Source: Aradus depressus (taxonomy: Eukaryota > Arthropoda > Insecta > Hemiptera > Aradidae). From it: DNA of 64,000 nt. Below are positions 52,448 to 63,855 of the stretch, piece after piece. The notes below the pieces were generated by a model that did no database searches, had not been told where the DNA came from, and saw only the letters and a list, made by a program, of their open reading frames with translations. Each line of letters begins with the position of its first letter. Position 1 is the stretch's first letter. The DNA lies in contig OY759219.1 in the NCBI GenBank assembly GCA_963662175.1, positions 45,438,675 to 45,502,674 on the forward strand, in the 5' to 3' direction. The position numbers and the translations under genes are program-made.

Positions 52448-54029
52448 TCTATATAATAAAAATGAATGCTAAATTTTGCTAAGCGCAAAACTCGAGAACG
52501 GCTGGACCAATTCGGCTAATTTTTTTTTTCAAATATTGGTTGAAGTCCGAGGAAGGTTCTTATGAAGAGAGTTTCTAGCGGTCAACTGAAGGGGGGGGGG
52601 GGGGGGGGCCTAAGCACAAAAATTGCTCTAGCGCATAAACGGATGGACGGATTATCATGAAATTTCACAAAGCCAAGTTAAAAAATAGGCTATGTGGCGT
52701 CCATAAATTTTGAACGGTAGGGGGGGTTGTAAGGGGGGCCTAAATATAAAGATAGTGCCAAGTCATTAACGGATGATCGGATTGTCATGGAATTTCATAT
52801 GTAGTATTTTTAAAGGCCAAATAAAAAAATAGGGTGTGTGACGTCACAAAATAGTGAACATGAGGGGGGGTTGTGGGGGTAGGCCTAAATATAAAGATAG
52901 TGCTGTCATTAACGGATGATCGGATTGTCATGGAATTTCATATGTAGTATTCTTAGAAGGCAAATTGAAAAGTACGCTATGTGACATCTCAAAATTTTGA
53001 AAGGCAGTGGGGGTTGTGGGGGTAGGCCTAAATATAAAGATAGTGCTAAGTCTTGAACGAATGATCGGATTGTCATGGAATTTCATATGTAGTATTCCTA
53101 GAGGGCAAATTGAAAAATACACTATGTGATATCTCAAAATTTTGAATGGGAGGGGGGGTTGTGGGGGTAGGCCTAAATATAAAGATAGTGCTAAGTCTTG
53201 AACGAATGATCGGATTGTCATGGAATTTCATATGTAGTATTCTTAAATAAAAAAATAGGGTGTGACGTCACAAAATTGTGAACGTGAGGGGAGTTATGGG
53301 GTAGACCTAAATATAAAGATAGTGATCGGTCATTAACAGATGATCGAATTGTCATGGAATTTCACATGTAGTATTTTTAAAGGCGAAATAGAAAAATACA
53401 CTATGTGACATCTCAAAAATTTGAACGGGAGGTGGGATTGCAAGGGGGGCTAAGCATAAAAATTGTTTTAGCGCATAATTGTGAACGGAAGGGAGGTTGT
53501 GGGAGCAGGCCTGAATACGAGGATAGTGATCGGTCATTAACTGATGGTCTGATTGTCATGGAATTTCACATGTAGTATTTTTAAAGGCGAAATAGAAAAA
53601 TACACTATGTGAAATCTCAAAAATTTGAACGGGAGGGGGGGTGGGGGGGGGGGGGGGGCTAAGCATAAAAATAATACTGACTCATTAAAAGTAATCGGAT
53701 TGAAATTTCATATGTAGTAGTAGTAACTACGTACTAGCTGTGGTCACAAGCGTTCTTAAGTACGCACTGGCCAGAACGTCCAGTGATGCTAAGTATTCAC
53801 TAGCTGTGGTTTCCGCCGTTGAATGGCGCGTACTAGCTATGGTGCCCAGGGGTCCTAAAAACTTATTAGCTGGGATGTCTGCCGTTGAAGGAGTATAAGC
53901 CTTATTCCGTATGAATAATTCAAAATTATAACATCATGAATTTACTGTTGAAAAATTGAATAGGATTCGAACGAGAGATATTAGGAGAAAAGTCGAAGTT
54001 CCCCGGGCAACGCCGGGTATTACTGCTAG
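52448..54029 (+). mobile_element. Non-autonomous Helitron, copy 1
   Basis: 5' end TCTATATAATAAAAATGAATG after an A. 3' end with hairpin CCCGGGCAACGCCGGG (about 54002-54017) followed by TATTACTGCTAG and T: the classical A|TC...CTAG|T structure. The first 120 bp carry AACTCGAGAACGGCTGGACC, a sequence shared by many insect Helitrons. The body consists of about seven diverged 150-bp repeats, and no replicase or helicase gene is present. Confidence 0.9.
52585..53700 (+). repeat. About 150-bp diverged tandem repeats inside Helitron 1
   Basis: Recurring blocks GGATTGTCATGGAATTTCA, TATGTAGTATT and GGGGGTTGTGGGGGTAGGCC, with poly-G runs of varied length (for example near 52590-52608 and 53637-53659). 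Confidence 0.8.
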
Positions 54030-54053
54030 TACCGACGGCAGTTTTGATACTTA

Positions 54054-55912
54054 TCTATATAATAAAAATGAATGTCTAATTTTGCTAAGCGCAAAACTTG
54101 AGAACGGCTGGACCAATTCGGCTAATTATTTTTTTCAAATATTCGTTGAAGTCCGAGGAAGGTTCTTATGAAGAGTTCTTAGCTGTTAATTCTAGGGATG
54201 GCGATCTGAGATAGATTAATCGAAGATCGATGTTTTGGAGTCGTAAAGATCGATGTGAACAATGTATCGATCTCAGACACCATAAAATCATTTACTTACC
54301 GTTGCGTTTTATTCAGTTTTTAGTGCATGTTATTTTCTTGGTTGTTTTTAAATCTTTGCCTTTGGCAATGTTCTGGCAAGTTCCTCGATTTATCTTTGGT
54401 TGTTTGGTTGTCATCTTTGTCATTTACTTACTGTTTCGTTTTATTCAGTTTTTAGTGCGTGTTATGAGTTTTTAGTGCGTGTTAGGCAAGTTCCTCGATT
54501 TATCTTTGGTTGTCATCTTTGTCATTTACTTACTGTTTCGTTTTATTCAGTTTTTAGTGCGTGTTATTTTCTTGGTTGTTTTTAAATCTTCGCTTCTGGC
54601 AATGTTCTGGCAAGTTCCTCGATTTATCTTTGGTTGTTTGGTTGTCATTTACTTACTGTTTCGTTTTATTCAGTTTTTACATATCTATATCTATGTAATA
54701 AAAATGAATGGCTAAATTTTGCACGGGAGGGGGGGTTGTGGAGGTAGGCCTTAGTCTAAAGATACCAGTAACTCATTAACTAATAGTCGGATTGTCATGG
54801 AATTTCACACGTAGTATTCTAAAAAGCCAAATTTAAAAATAGTATCTGTGAAGTCTCAAAATTTGAAAGGGAGAGGGGGGGGGGGGGGGCTAGGCATAAT
54901 ATAAAGATAGTGATAGGTCTTTAACGGATGATCGGAATTTCACATGTAGTATTCTTAAAGGCCAAATTGAAAAATACGCTTCGTGACATCTCAAAATTTT
55001 GATCGGGAGGGGGGGTTGTGGGGGTAGGCCTACATATAAAGATAGTGATAGGTCTTTAACGGATGATCGGAATGTCATGGAATTCCACATGTCGAATTCT
55101 TGAAAGCCGAATTGCAAAAATAATGTGTGTGACGTCACAAAAGGGAGGGGGGTTGTAGGGTAGGCGTAAATATAAAGATATTGATAGGTCATTAACAAAT
55201 GATCGGATTGTCATGGAATTTCACATGTAGTATTCTTAAAGCCCGAATTGAAAAATAGGGTGTGTGTCTCAACATTTTGAAAAAGAGAGGGGTTTTGGGG
55301 GTAGGCCTTAGCATAAAATAGTTGTAGCTTATTAACGAATGGTCGGATTGTCATGGAATTTCGCACGTAGTATTCTTAAAAGACAAAAACAAAAAAGGAT
55401 ATGTGACGTCTCAAAATTGTCAACGGGAGGGAGGTATGGGGGGGCAAGCATATACCAAAATAGTAGTTTCAAAAGCAATATTTAAAAATTGGCTGTGACC
55501 CTTTTGGGCTGGGATGCATTAATGCTGAATCTCACATGGAGCTTTCTTAAAGATTGGATATAGCCCTAATTTTAATACGGTGGGTTTCCTAAGCATGTAT
55601 TACCTAGGAGGTCCTCCGTTGCACGGTAAATAATAGCTCTCACCAGCGTTCTTAAGCACAAAATACCTAGGGCATCCGCTGTTGCAAGGCACATACTAGC
55701 TGCGGTGCCCAACGTTCCTAACTACGTACTATCTGTGTTGCCCAGCGGTCCTAAGAACTTAATAGCTAGTTGCACGGAGTTGCAAGGCGCATACTATCTG
55801 AGGTGCCCGGCGTTCTTAAGTAGGAACTAGCTGTGGTTCCAAGTGGAAAAAATGAATGTAGTGTTGAAGAATTGAATAGGATTCGAACGAGAGAATATAA
55901 TATATATATTAG
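54054..55912 (+). mobile_element. Non-autonomous Helitron, copy 2 (3' end missing)
   Basis: Begins TCTATATAATAAAAATGAATG 24 bp after the end of copy 1. It has the same start region, then a foreign 54190-54690 segment, a third Helitron-like start at about 54691, the same 150-bp repeat family (54720-55480) and the pre-terminal GAATTGAATAGGATTCGAAC at about 55870. The hairpin and CTAG end were removed by the element at 55913. Confidence 0.78.
54285..54690 (+). repeat. Imperfect tandem repeat in Helitron 2
   Basis: About three copies of a unit containing TTTTATTCAGTTTTTAGTGC and CAAGTTCCTCGATTTATCTT. The Leu/Phe-rich frames here are repeat artefacts. Confidence 0.8.
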
Positions 55913-57240
55913 GGTGGTCCTTAATTTCAAAAAGTCCAAATTTTTTACCTCCCAAGGGAAAAATCGTTTCTCCTCAACAAATGAAAAATGTTGATACTAA
56001 AAACGTCCAAAACCAATACATCTAACCCGTGCCCCAAGCGGATTCAAATTTAAATGGAATTTAACATGGGTTTTAACAGGGGATCGTATTTTAATGCAAT
56101 ACACTACCATTTCTGAACAAAAAAACTGAAGTGGATGTTTTCTAGGGGTTTTCGAGGGTGCTAAACACGAATATTTTGTTAGAAACTGATTTTGGTACAA
56201 AACAGCTGTCAAAAACGCTGCCAATACTTTTGATTTTTTATTTACAGTTTTATTTTTTCATTTTATTAGTTTTATTGTGTCACATTGTAGATTTATTGTA
56301 TTCTTATACCAAGTTAGGGTTTTCAAAGATGCTCAATACGAATTTAAGGTAAAAAATCGACTTTGACACTATACACCTGTCAAACATGCTGTCAATATAG
56401 TTAACTTTTTCAAAATTCTATTGTTTGAAACAATTTATCACTCACTGGTGGATTTTTGAGGTCGCTGATTTCGATTTTGAGGTCGAAAATTAATTTTTTA
56501 TACACGACAGCTGTCAAAATGATAGACTTTATTTATATTTAGATTTACAGCTGAATTTATTACTCTATAAAGGTTTCTGAGGTCGCTGATTTCGATTTTG
56601 AGGCCGAAAATTAATTTTGTACATAAAAATTGAAAAAGTATATTAACATTCATTTATTATTGGAATATTGCAATTTTCATAATAAACATTGGTAAAAAAT
56701 TGTATTGCATTAAAATACGATCGATTGTGCGAAACCCATGTTAAATTCCATTTAAATTTGAATCCGCTTGGGGCACGGGTTAGATGTATTAGTTTTGGAC
56801 GTTTTTGGTTCAAAATTTTTCGTTTGTTGAGGAGAAACAATTTTTCTCTCGGGAGGTCAAATATACAATGTTATACAATAAAACTAAGAAAATGGAAAAA
56901 TAAAACTGTAAATAAAAAAATCAAAACTATTGGCAGAGTTTTTGACAGCTGTTATGTACCAAAATCAGTTTCTAACACCATATTCGTGTTTAGCACCTTC
57001 GAAAACCCTTAGAAAACATCCACTTCAATTTTTTTGTTCAGAAATGGTAGTGTATTGCATTAAAATACGATCCCATGTTAAAACCCATGTTAAATTCCAT
57101 TTAAATTTGAATCCGCTTGGGGCATGGGTTAGATGTATTGGTTTTGGACGTTTTTGGTATCAAAATTTTTCATTTGTTGAGGAGAAACGATTTTTCCCTT
57201 GGGAGGTAAAAAATTTGGACTTTTTGAAATTAAGGACCAC
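55913..57240. mobile_element. Long-TIR element with three arm copies
   Basis: GGTGGTCCTTAATTTCAAAA at the left is mirrored at the right end, and arms of about 348 bp pair (55913-56262 with 56893-57240). A third partial arm copy lies at 56690-56870 in the same orientation as the right arm. There is no transposase frame. Flanks ATATTAG and ATATTTA are too AT-rich to fix a target duplication. Confidence 0.75.
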
Positions 57241-57394
57241 CATATTTAAATCGAAAAATTATTAAAATAGAAAATTCTTATATCGCGACTTAAAATGAAA
57301 AATGCCTTGGATAGCTGAGTACACTCCTCACGGGAAGAACGGTTACAAGTTCCTAATGTGTAGTTGTCACCAGTAATTAATAATAATTAATTAC
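57241..57394 (-). other. Leader of family M, second copy
   Basis: Close match to 41470-41620, including the TGG-initiated site (minus-strand TGGTGACAACTACACATT at 57355-57372). Confidence 0.6.
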
Positions 57395-57807
57395 ACAACC
57401 CCACGAAAAAAAAAAAAGGTCATGTCCACTGAACTAGACCCCATGTCTATATGTTTTCGAGGTCGCTGAATCCTAATTCGACGTCCGTTTCACCCCATCA
57501 GGTCCATGGACACCGTAAACCACCCCCCCCCCCCCCTTTTTTCCCTTTATTTCTAGCGTTTTTCAGCTTTGTCTCGGGTGACCTCTGCTCTTCTTCTTCA
57601 TTTATTCGAAAGTGAGACGTGGGGAGGGTAGGGGGTTAACATCCGATCAGAAACGCACCCCTTGAGGGGGTGAAACTAGTTATTTTCTGTTTTCGAAGGA
57701 TTTTTGTCACAATCAGGATGGAGGAAGGGTTTGTATATACAGCAGAGTCCCGCTAATCGGGACACCGATTATCCGGACATCCGGATAAAATCAATTATTC
57801 CGAACAT

Positions 57808-58682
57808 AACTGGAAAGTATATGGGGATTTGAAGATTCTGAGCATGATTCTGGGGCAACAGTCCGGTTATACAAAATACCCTTGCTTCTTGTTCTTATGG
57901 GACAGCAGAGATCGCGAAAATCATTACTTGAAGAAAGAATGGCCGACAAGAACTTCGCTCTAGCCAGGACCAAAAAATATTTCACAGGTGAATTGAGAGA
58001 GGGTACTGCTCCCTCCCCTTCATATTAAGCTTGGGCTCATTAAGCAGTTCGTAAAGGCTCTTGATAAAGAAGGCCAATGTTTCAAGTACTTGCAACAGCT
58101 GTTCCCCAGAATATCTGATGCAAAATTAAGAGAAGGCATTTTCGATGGACCACAAATCCGGAAGACAATGGGAGATCACCGTTTCATTGATTCAATGAAC
58201 TCTGACGAGAGAGCTGCATGGACGAGTTTCGGGAACATTGTGGAAAATTTCTTGGGCAATCATAAGAGTGAAGACTACAGAGAATTGGTAGCCAATATGG
58301 TGGAAAATATTCATAAGCTGGGATGTTTAATGAATCTAAAATTACATTTCTTGGATTCCCATTTAGATTTCTTCCCAATGAATTTGGGAGATTACAGTGA
58401 GGAACAGGGGGTAAGATTTCACCAAGATATGAAGGTAATGCAACGTAGGTATCAGGAAGATGGGACGTTAACATGATGGCCGACTATTGTTGGAATTTGA
58501 AGAGAGAATGTGCAGGGAAAGAGGTGAAAGATAAAAGGAACCCACTCCATAGGAAGTTCTTTGAAGATAAAGAACGAGATATCACAAGAAAAGATGCATT
58601 TAAGTCACAAAATATGACAACGGATATGGAAAATTTCCTATACGATACGAGTAAGACATCTTTAAAAAAACATCGCCCCTAG
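57808..58682 (+). pseudogene. Fragment of a widely amplified arthropod protein (function unknown)
   Basis: Three consecutive frames: DLKILSMILGQQSGYTKYPC with FLWDSRDRENHY, then LHIKLGLIKQFVKALDKEGQ through PQIRKTMGDHRF and HFLDSHLDFFPMNLGDYSEE to GVRFHQDMKVMQRRYQ, and after a +1 shift MMADYCWNLKRE. I recognise the pattern (LPPLHIKLGL..., HSHLDFFP..., SEEQG.RFHQD..., ADYCW) from uncharacterised proteins present in many copies in insect genomes, but I know of no assigned biochemical role. The upstream GCAGAGTCCCGCTAATCGGG resembles a pogo-type end, so it may be from another transposon. Stops and shifts show it is not functional here. Confidence 0.6.
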
Positions 58683-58706
58683 GAAATTTTTAGGGATACC
58701 GACCTT

Positions 58707-58742
58707 TTTCCAACACCCTGTATATATACAGGGTGTTGGAAA
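58707..58742. repeat. 36-bp perfect palindrome
   Basis: TTTCCAACACCCTGTATA followed directly by its reverse complement. ACACCCTGTATA/TACAGGGTGT is a frequent terminal sequence of small insect DNA transposons. Confidence 0.9.
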
Positions 58743-59849
58743 TATATATATAAATTCATATTTGTTCTTGTATATGTATACAAAACCCTCCTTCGTCGTG
58801 ATTCTTACAGAAATCCTTCGAAAACCGAAACAAACTAGTTTCACCCCCTGAAAGGGTGGTTTAACCCCCTCAAGGGGTGCGTTTCTGATCGGATGTTAAC
58901 CCCCTAACCTCCCCACGTCTCACTTTCGAATAAATGAAGAAGAAGAGCAGAGGACACCCGAGGCAATGCTGAGAAACGCTAGAAATAAGGGGGAAAAGGG
59001 GGGGGGGGGGGGGGGGGGGGGTTTACGGTGTCCATGGACCTGATGGAGTGAAACGGACTTCGAATTCTGATTCAGCGACCTCGAAAACATATAGACATGG
59101 GGGTTTAGTTCAGTGGACATGACCTTTTTTTTTTTAGTGGGGTTGTGTTATTGTTGTCAACTAGAAGAAGCATGAGTGGGGGGAAATGGAATGAATCAAA
59201 CTTAGAACTGTAACATATTTATTTTTAAAGAGAACATATCATAAATGGGAACATATCATATTTAATAAAAAAAACAATTTAATACTTAATATATATATAC
59301 AGGGTGTTGGAAATATATATATAAATTCATATTTGTTCTTGTATATGTATACAAAACCCTCCTTCGTCGTGATTCTTACAGAAATCCTTCGAAAACCGAA
59401 ACAAACTAGTTTCACCCCCTGAAAGGGTGGTTTAACCCCCTCAAGGGGTGCGTTTCTGATCGGATGTTAACCCCCTAACCTCCCCACGTCTCACTTTCGA
59501 ATAAATGAAGAAGAAGAGCAGAGGACACCCGAGGCAATGCTGAGAAACGCTAGAAATAAGGGGGAAAAGGGGGGGGGGGTTGACGGTGTCCATGGACCTG
59601 ATGGGGTGAAACGGACGTCGAATTCGGATTCAGCGACCTCGAAAACATATAGACATGGGGGTTTAGTTCAGTGGACATGACCTTTTTTTTTTTTAGTGGG
59701 GTTGTGTTATTGTTGTCAACTAGAAGAAGCATGAGTGGGGGGAAATGGAATGAATCAAACTTAGAACTGTAACATATTTATTTTTAAAGAGAACATATCA
59801 TAAATGGGAACATATCATATTTAATAAAAAAAACAATTTAATACTTAAT
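58720..59849. repeat. Tandem segmental duplication (571 + 559 bp)
   Basis: 58720-59290 is repeated as 59291-59849 with few substitutions. The length difference is mainly a poly-G run (about 25 G near 58998 against 10-11 near 59570). The unit covers the right arm of the TIR element plus the first 139 bp of LTR M2. Confidence 0.92.
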
Positions 59850-60798
59850 TGGCCGTATGTCTGAAGGACTTAATTATAATTTAACTACGAGGTACCTCGA
59901 TAATGATATCTCTGGCGATGACGGTGTGAACATCCTTATCTGGACATCCCGCAGAAATTATCCAATCACATATTTCAAAGTCCTTGAAGATCTGTCTGGT
60001 TTCGAGGCTACATTAGAAGTTACATTTTCACTGACTTTACACCGTCCGAAATACACTATAATTCACTGACTAGTTCGATGTGGCCTGAACGGCCCAAGCA
60101 TGAAGAGGAGTTGATTTACTCACATATTTAAAACTCAACTGTAAAATCTAAAAGAAAGATATAATTGACGTGGTCGGTCTGGCCCCAACTCTCAACGTTG
60201 ACAACGTATATTACATATTTGAAACTGTAAAATATAAACTGACGAGGTCTTAGCGGCCCCAACACTGAACGAGGAGAGAACGTTGACTGAAGACTGAGGA
60301 GAGTGGTTTATTGATTTTCCTGGTGGTGGGGGATGGATCCCGACATCTTATTGGCTGTTTGTTCCCGCCAAATCCACCTCCAGCCAATCACCGATTACCG
60401 GTTGCGTAAGGCTCTTTTAAGAACAGCAGATGTGCTAGCCCACCCTGCCGTACATGCAACACCGGATGCAAACAATTATCTTGTTTCCTTCCATTCCTCT
60501 ATATCCTTTGTTCCTTGTTTCGCTCCTAGCGATCGCGATTCTCTCGCGGGTATCGCTAGTTCCGAGCATGTTCTTCTAAATGAAATTCTCTTCAATTTGA
60601 CTCCAAACAACCCACAATTCAATCTTGTTTCGCTCCTAGCGACCGCGATTCACTCGCAGGCATCGCTAGTTCCGAGCATTAATCTTCTTAATAAAATCCT
60701 CTTTAAATCAGCTCCAACTGGCCTCGATTCGCTCGCAGTGTCACTGGTCCTTGCTGTATAATAATGACAATAATTGTCTATAGGGTAGACATGCTACA
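59711..60798 (-). mobile_element. LTR of family M, copy M2
   Basis: Minus-strand ends TGTAGCATGTCTACCC and TTGACAACA, in the same block order as M1, including the GCGATCGC-type 110-bp repeat (60515-60740). On the minus strand it is preceded by CGGGTACGGGGGATAT, a plausible polypurine tract. Its first part is also present in the duplicated block at 59152-59290. Confidence 0.65.
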
Positions 60799-62689
60799 AT
60801 ATCCCCCGTACCCGTTAAAATGAAATATGTCGGCTAAATGACCATTGGTAGCCACATATTTTATTAGGCTCACTTAACACTCGCTCGTTCACTGAGCATT
60901 TACACTAAACCAATATTCACTAAAAGAAAGACTTGCCCAAAGTCATAATCATAAAATAAAACTCTGTCTAAATTGTTACGTTCGTACTAGCACAACTCTT
61001 TGGGTCCGACTGGGAGCGCAGAAAACTGTAAGTTCGCATTTTTAATTAAAGTTACACTGTGGGCTAAAATGTTAAAGTAGAACTGACGTGACCTGTGTGG
61101 TCTAGGCGTGAGCGAGGAACTTGACTTGATATCACATAATATTCTATAATGCAAATATTCAGGTATCGACCTCATTATCATGCGTGACCAAGACATGATT
61201 CTAAATTTTCTTTCTATTCGGCATGGCTTGCCTAAGCATGCGTGACCAAAGCATGATTTTACTCTACACTGTACTTCTTGGAGTTAACCCTCTCCATTTG
61301 CAAATAACAACTATTCTATTCCTTGCATACATTCCTTGACTGGTTAAACATTCAAAAGGCCCCACGCCTCGACAATGTTTCAACTGAATTCCCATATCCT
61401 CAATCCGCTTCAATAAAAATTTGGGTTGACCAGACCCTAACAATATGCCTCCTTAGGCCTTCGACTGGTATTTACCTTCTGCCGGAACGACGACGAATTA
61501 TAAAATAGAAAAATAAGCCCTTCAAATCCCATCTCAGTTTCATAAACATGTGTAAATCCCGGCATCCGCATTAATCAAGTAGTGAAACCATTTTTTCAGT
61601 TCAAACAATCAGTTCATGGCATAAAAAATAAGTAAACAACTCCCGCCCCTTTAAATGGATTCTACGAGCATCAATGGAGTGGCCCCTTCTCCGTGTGTAC
61701 GATAATTCAATTTCAATTCTGGGTATCCCTTCCAGTTTCTAATATCTTTATCCCCCTTCAGTCATGTATGCTTTGGCTCCTTGCCTTAGGATTTCTCAAA
61801 TAAAATAAATATTATAAAAATTACAGTTACGATTGATGGTCGACACTACATCATAATAAATAAGGTCCATACCTGGATATATGTGACAAATACCTTTACA
61901 CAAAAAAAGTATCATTGGGTTAAAATAATGGTCAAATAGATAAAATTGTGTCAATGTGACATTTTCAACGTTACATAGGTCGGATATAAATATTATTCAA
62001 AATATACAACTGCAAAACAAAAATTGAGGGATACATTTATAAAGCATTACAAACAAGAATACAAATACAATTGGAAGTACATTTACCATACGTGACTACC
62101 TACAAATGTGTGTGCCATCGCCTCGTTGTCAGCCTAGTCAGATCTGCTTTCTTAATCAATTTATGGAATGAGCGATTTATTTAACAAATATATGCGCGAC
62201 GTAATACAAGAATGTGACCAGAGAACGTTATAATTAGAAATAAGTAATGAATGGATAGTAACAACTGAAAATGATTTGGCTGCAGTAAGCCGGATAGCGC
62301 AAAGCGTACGCTTAATACACTACAGGTATGGGCCACCTACTATTCACAGAATTACGGGATTATAAAATACATAAACAGCACACGTTTAAAATAATTTGGG
62401 AGACTACATAAAAATATTATTTATTTGATTCGCGATGGTGATCAGTAAAAAAAATAAAAAACTTACCTTATTACTAAATATAAAGAACAAAAAAATGATC
62501 CTCTTATTATCTAGAATTTTATTTACAATATATAAAAATAAAAAAAAAACTTATCTATTACTAAAAACAAATAAAAAAATAATCCAACTTATTATCTAAA
62601 ATATAAAAAAAAATAAAACTACCCTTACTTATTTTCTAGAATTACTATTTACAATCTGACGATTCACTGGAATGAAGATCTGTCCTTAA
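60799..62689. other. Non-coding, with LTR M fragment at 60936-61110
   Basis: 60936-61110 matches 41975-42125 inside LTR M1. The remainder is AT-rich without recognisable frames. By position it could be decayed internal sequence of a family M element. Confidence 0.5.
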
Positions 62690-63855
62690 TCGCACCTCCC
62701 AAGAGACTCGCACCTTCACACTCTAATGAAGCTCTGCCCTTAATCGCACTTCCCAAGACACTCGCACCTTCGCACTCCAATGAAGCTCTGCTCTTAATCG
62801 CACTTCCCAAGAGACTCGCACCCTAATGAAGCTCTGCCCTTAATCGCACTTCCCAAGAGACTCGCACCCTAATGTAGCTCTGCCTCTAATCGCACTTCCC
62901 AAGACACTCGCACCTTCGCACTCCAATGAAGCTCTGCTCTTAATCGCACTTCCCAAGGAACTCGCACCCTAATGAAGCTCTGTCCTTAATCGCACTTCCC
63001 AAGAGACTCACATCCTAATGAAACTCTGCCCCTAATAGCACCTCCCAAGAGACTCGCATCTTCGCACTCTAATGAAGCTCTGTTTCCTAATCGCACCTCC
63101 CAAGAAACTCTCACCTTCGCACCTTAATGAAGCTTTGTCCCCTAATCGCACCTCCCAAGAGACTCTCACCTTCGCACTCTAATGAAGCTCTGCCCTTAAT
63201 CGCACTTCCCAAGAGACTCGCACCTTCGCATTCTAATGAAGCTCTGCCCTTAATCGCACTTCCCAAGAGACTCGCATCTTCGCACCCTAATGAAGCTCTG
63301 TTCCCTAATCGCACTTCCCAAGAGACTCGCATCTTCGCACCCTAATGAAGCTCTGTTCCCCAATCGCACTTCCCAAGAGACTCGCACCCTAATGAAGCTC
63401 TGCCCTTAATCGCACTTCCCAAGAGACACGCACCCTAATGTAGTTCTGCCTCTAATAGCACTTCCCAAGAGACTCGCACCCTAATGTAGCTCTGCCTCTA
63501 ATCGCACTTTCCAAGAGACTCGCACCCTAATGTAGCTCTGCCCTTAATCGCACTTCCCAAGAGACTCGCACCCTAATGTAGCTTTGTCCCCTAATCGCAC
63601 CTCCCAAGAGACTCTCACCTTCGCACTCTAATGAAGCTCTGCCCTTAATCGCACTTCCCAAGAGACTCGCACCCTAATGTAGCTCTGCCTCTAATCGCAC
63701 CTCCCAAGAGACTCGCACCTTCGCACTCTAATGAAGCTCTGCCCTTAATCGCACTTCCCAAGAGACTCGCATCTTCGCACCCTAATGAAGCTCTGTTCCC
63801 TAATCGCAACTCCCAACAGACTCGCACTTTCGCACCCTAATGAAGCTCTGTCCCA
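62690..63855 (+). repeat. 54-bp satellite array with shortened units
   Basis: Units contain TAATGAAGCTCTGCCCTTAA, TCGCACTTCCCAAGAGACTC and GCACCTTCGCACTC. A second class lacks the CTTCGCACTC part (about 45 bp). About 23 units in all. The minus-strand frames with 18-residue periodicity are artefacts of the 54-bp period. Confidence 0.93.

Larger units (their letters stand above)
57395..59146. mobile_element. Long-TIR DNA element carrying a gene fragment
   Basis: ACAACCCCAC at 57395 is mirrored as GTGGGGTTGT ending 59146. The inverted arms run about 340 bp (for example GGTCATGTCCACTGAAC, GTTAACATCCGATCAGAAAC). It lies inside the family M unit, splitting LTR M2 from its leader. Between the arms is the protein relic at 57808-58682. 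A target duplication is not certain (TTAC on the left, GTTA on the right). Confidence 0.7.

Noticed and set aside
54230..54715. Leu/Phe/Val-rich frames that look like membrane proteins
   Set aside because: They translate the T-rich tandem repeats within Helitron 2 in several overlapping frames.
63111..63827. Minus-strand frames with 18-residue repeats (type GNRASLGCEDASLLGSA)
   Set aside because: Artefact of the 54-bp satellite.
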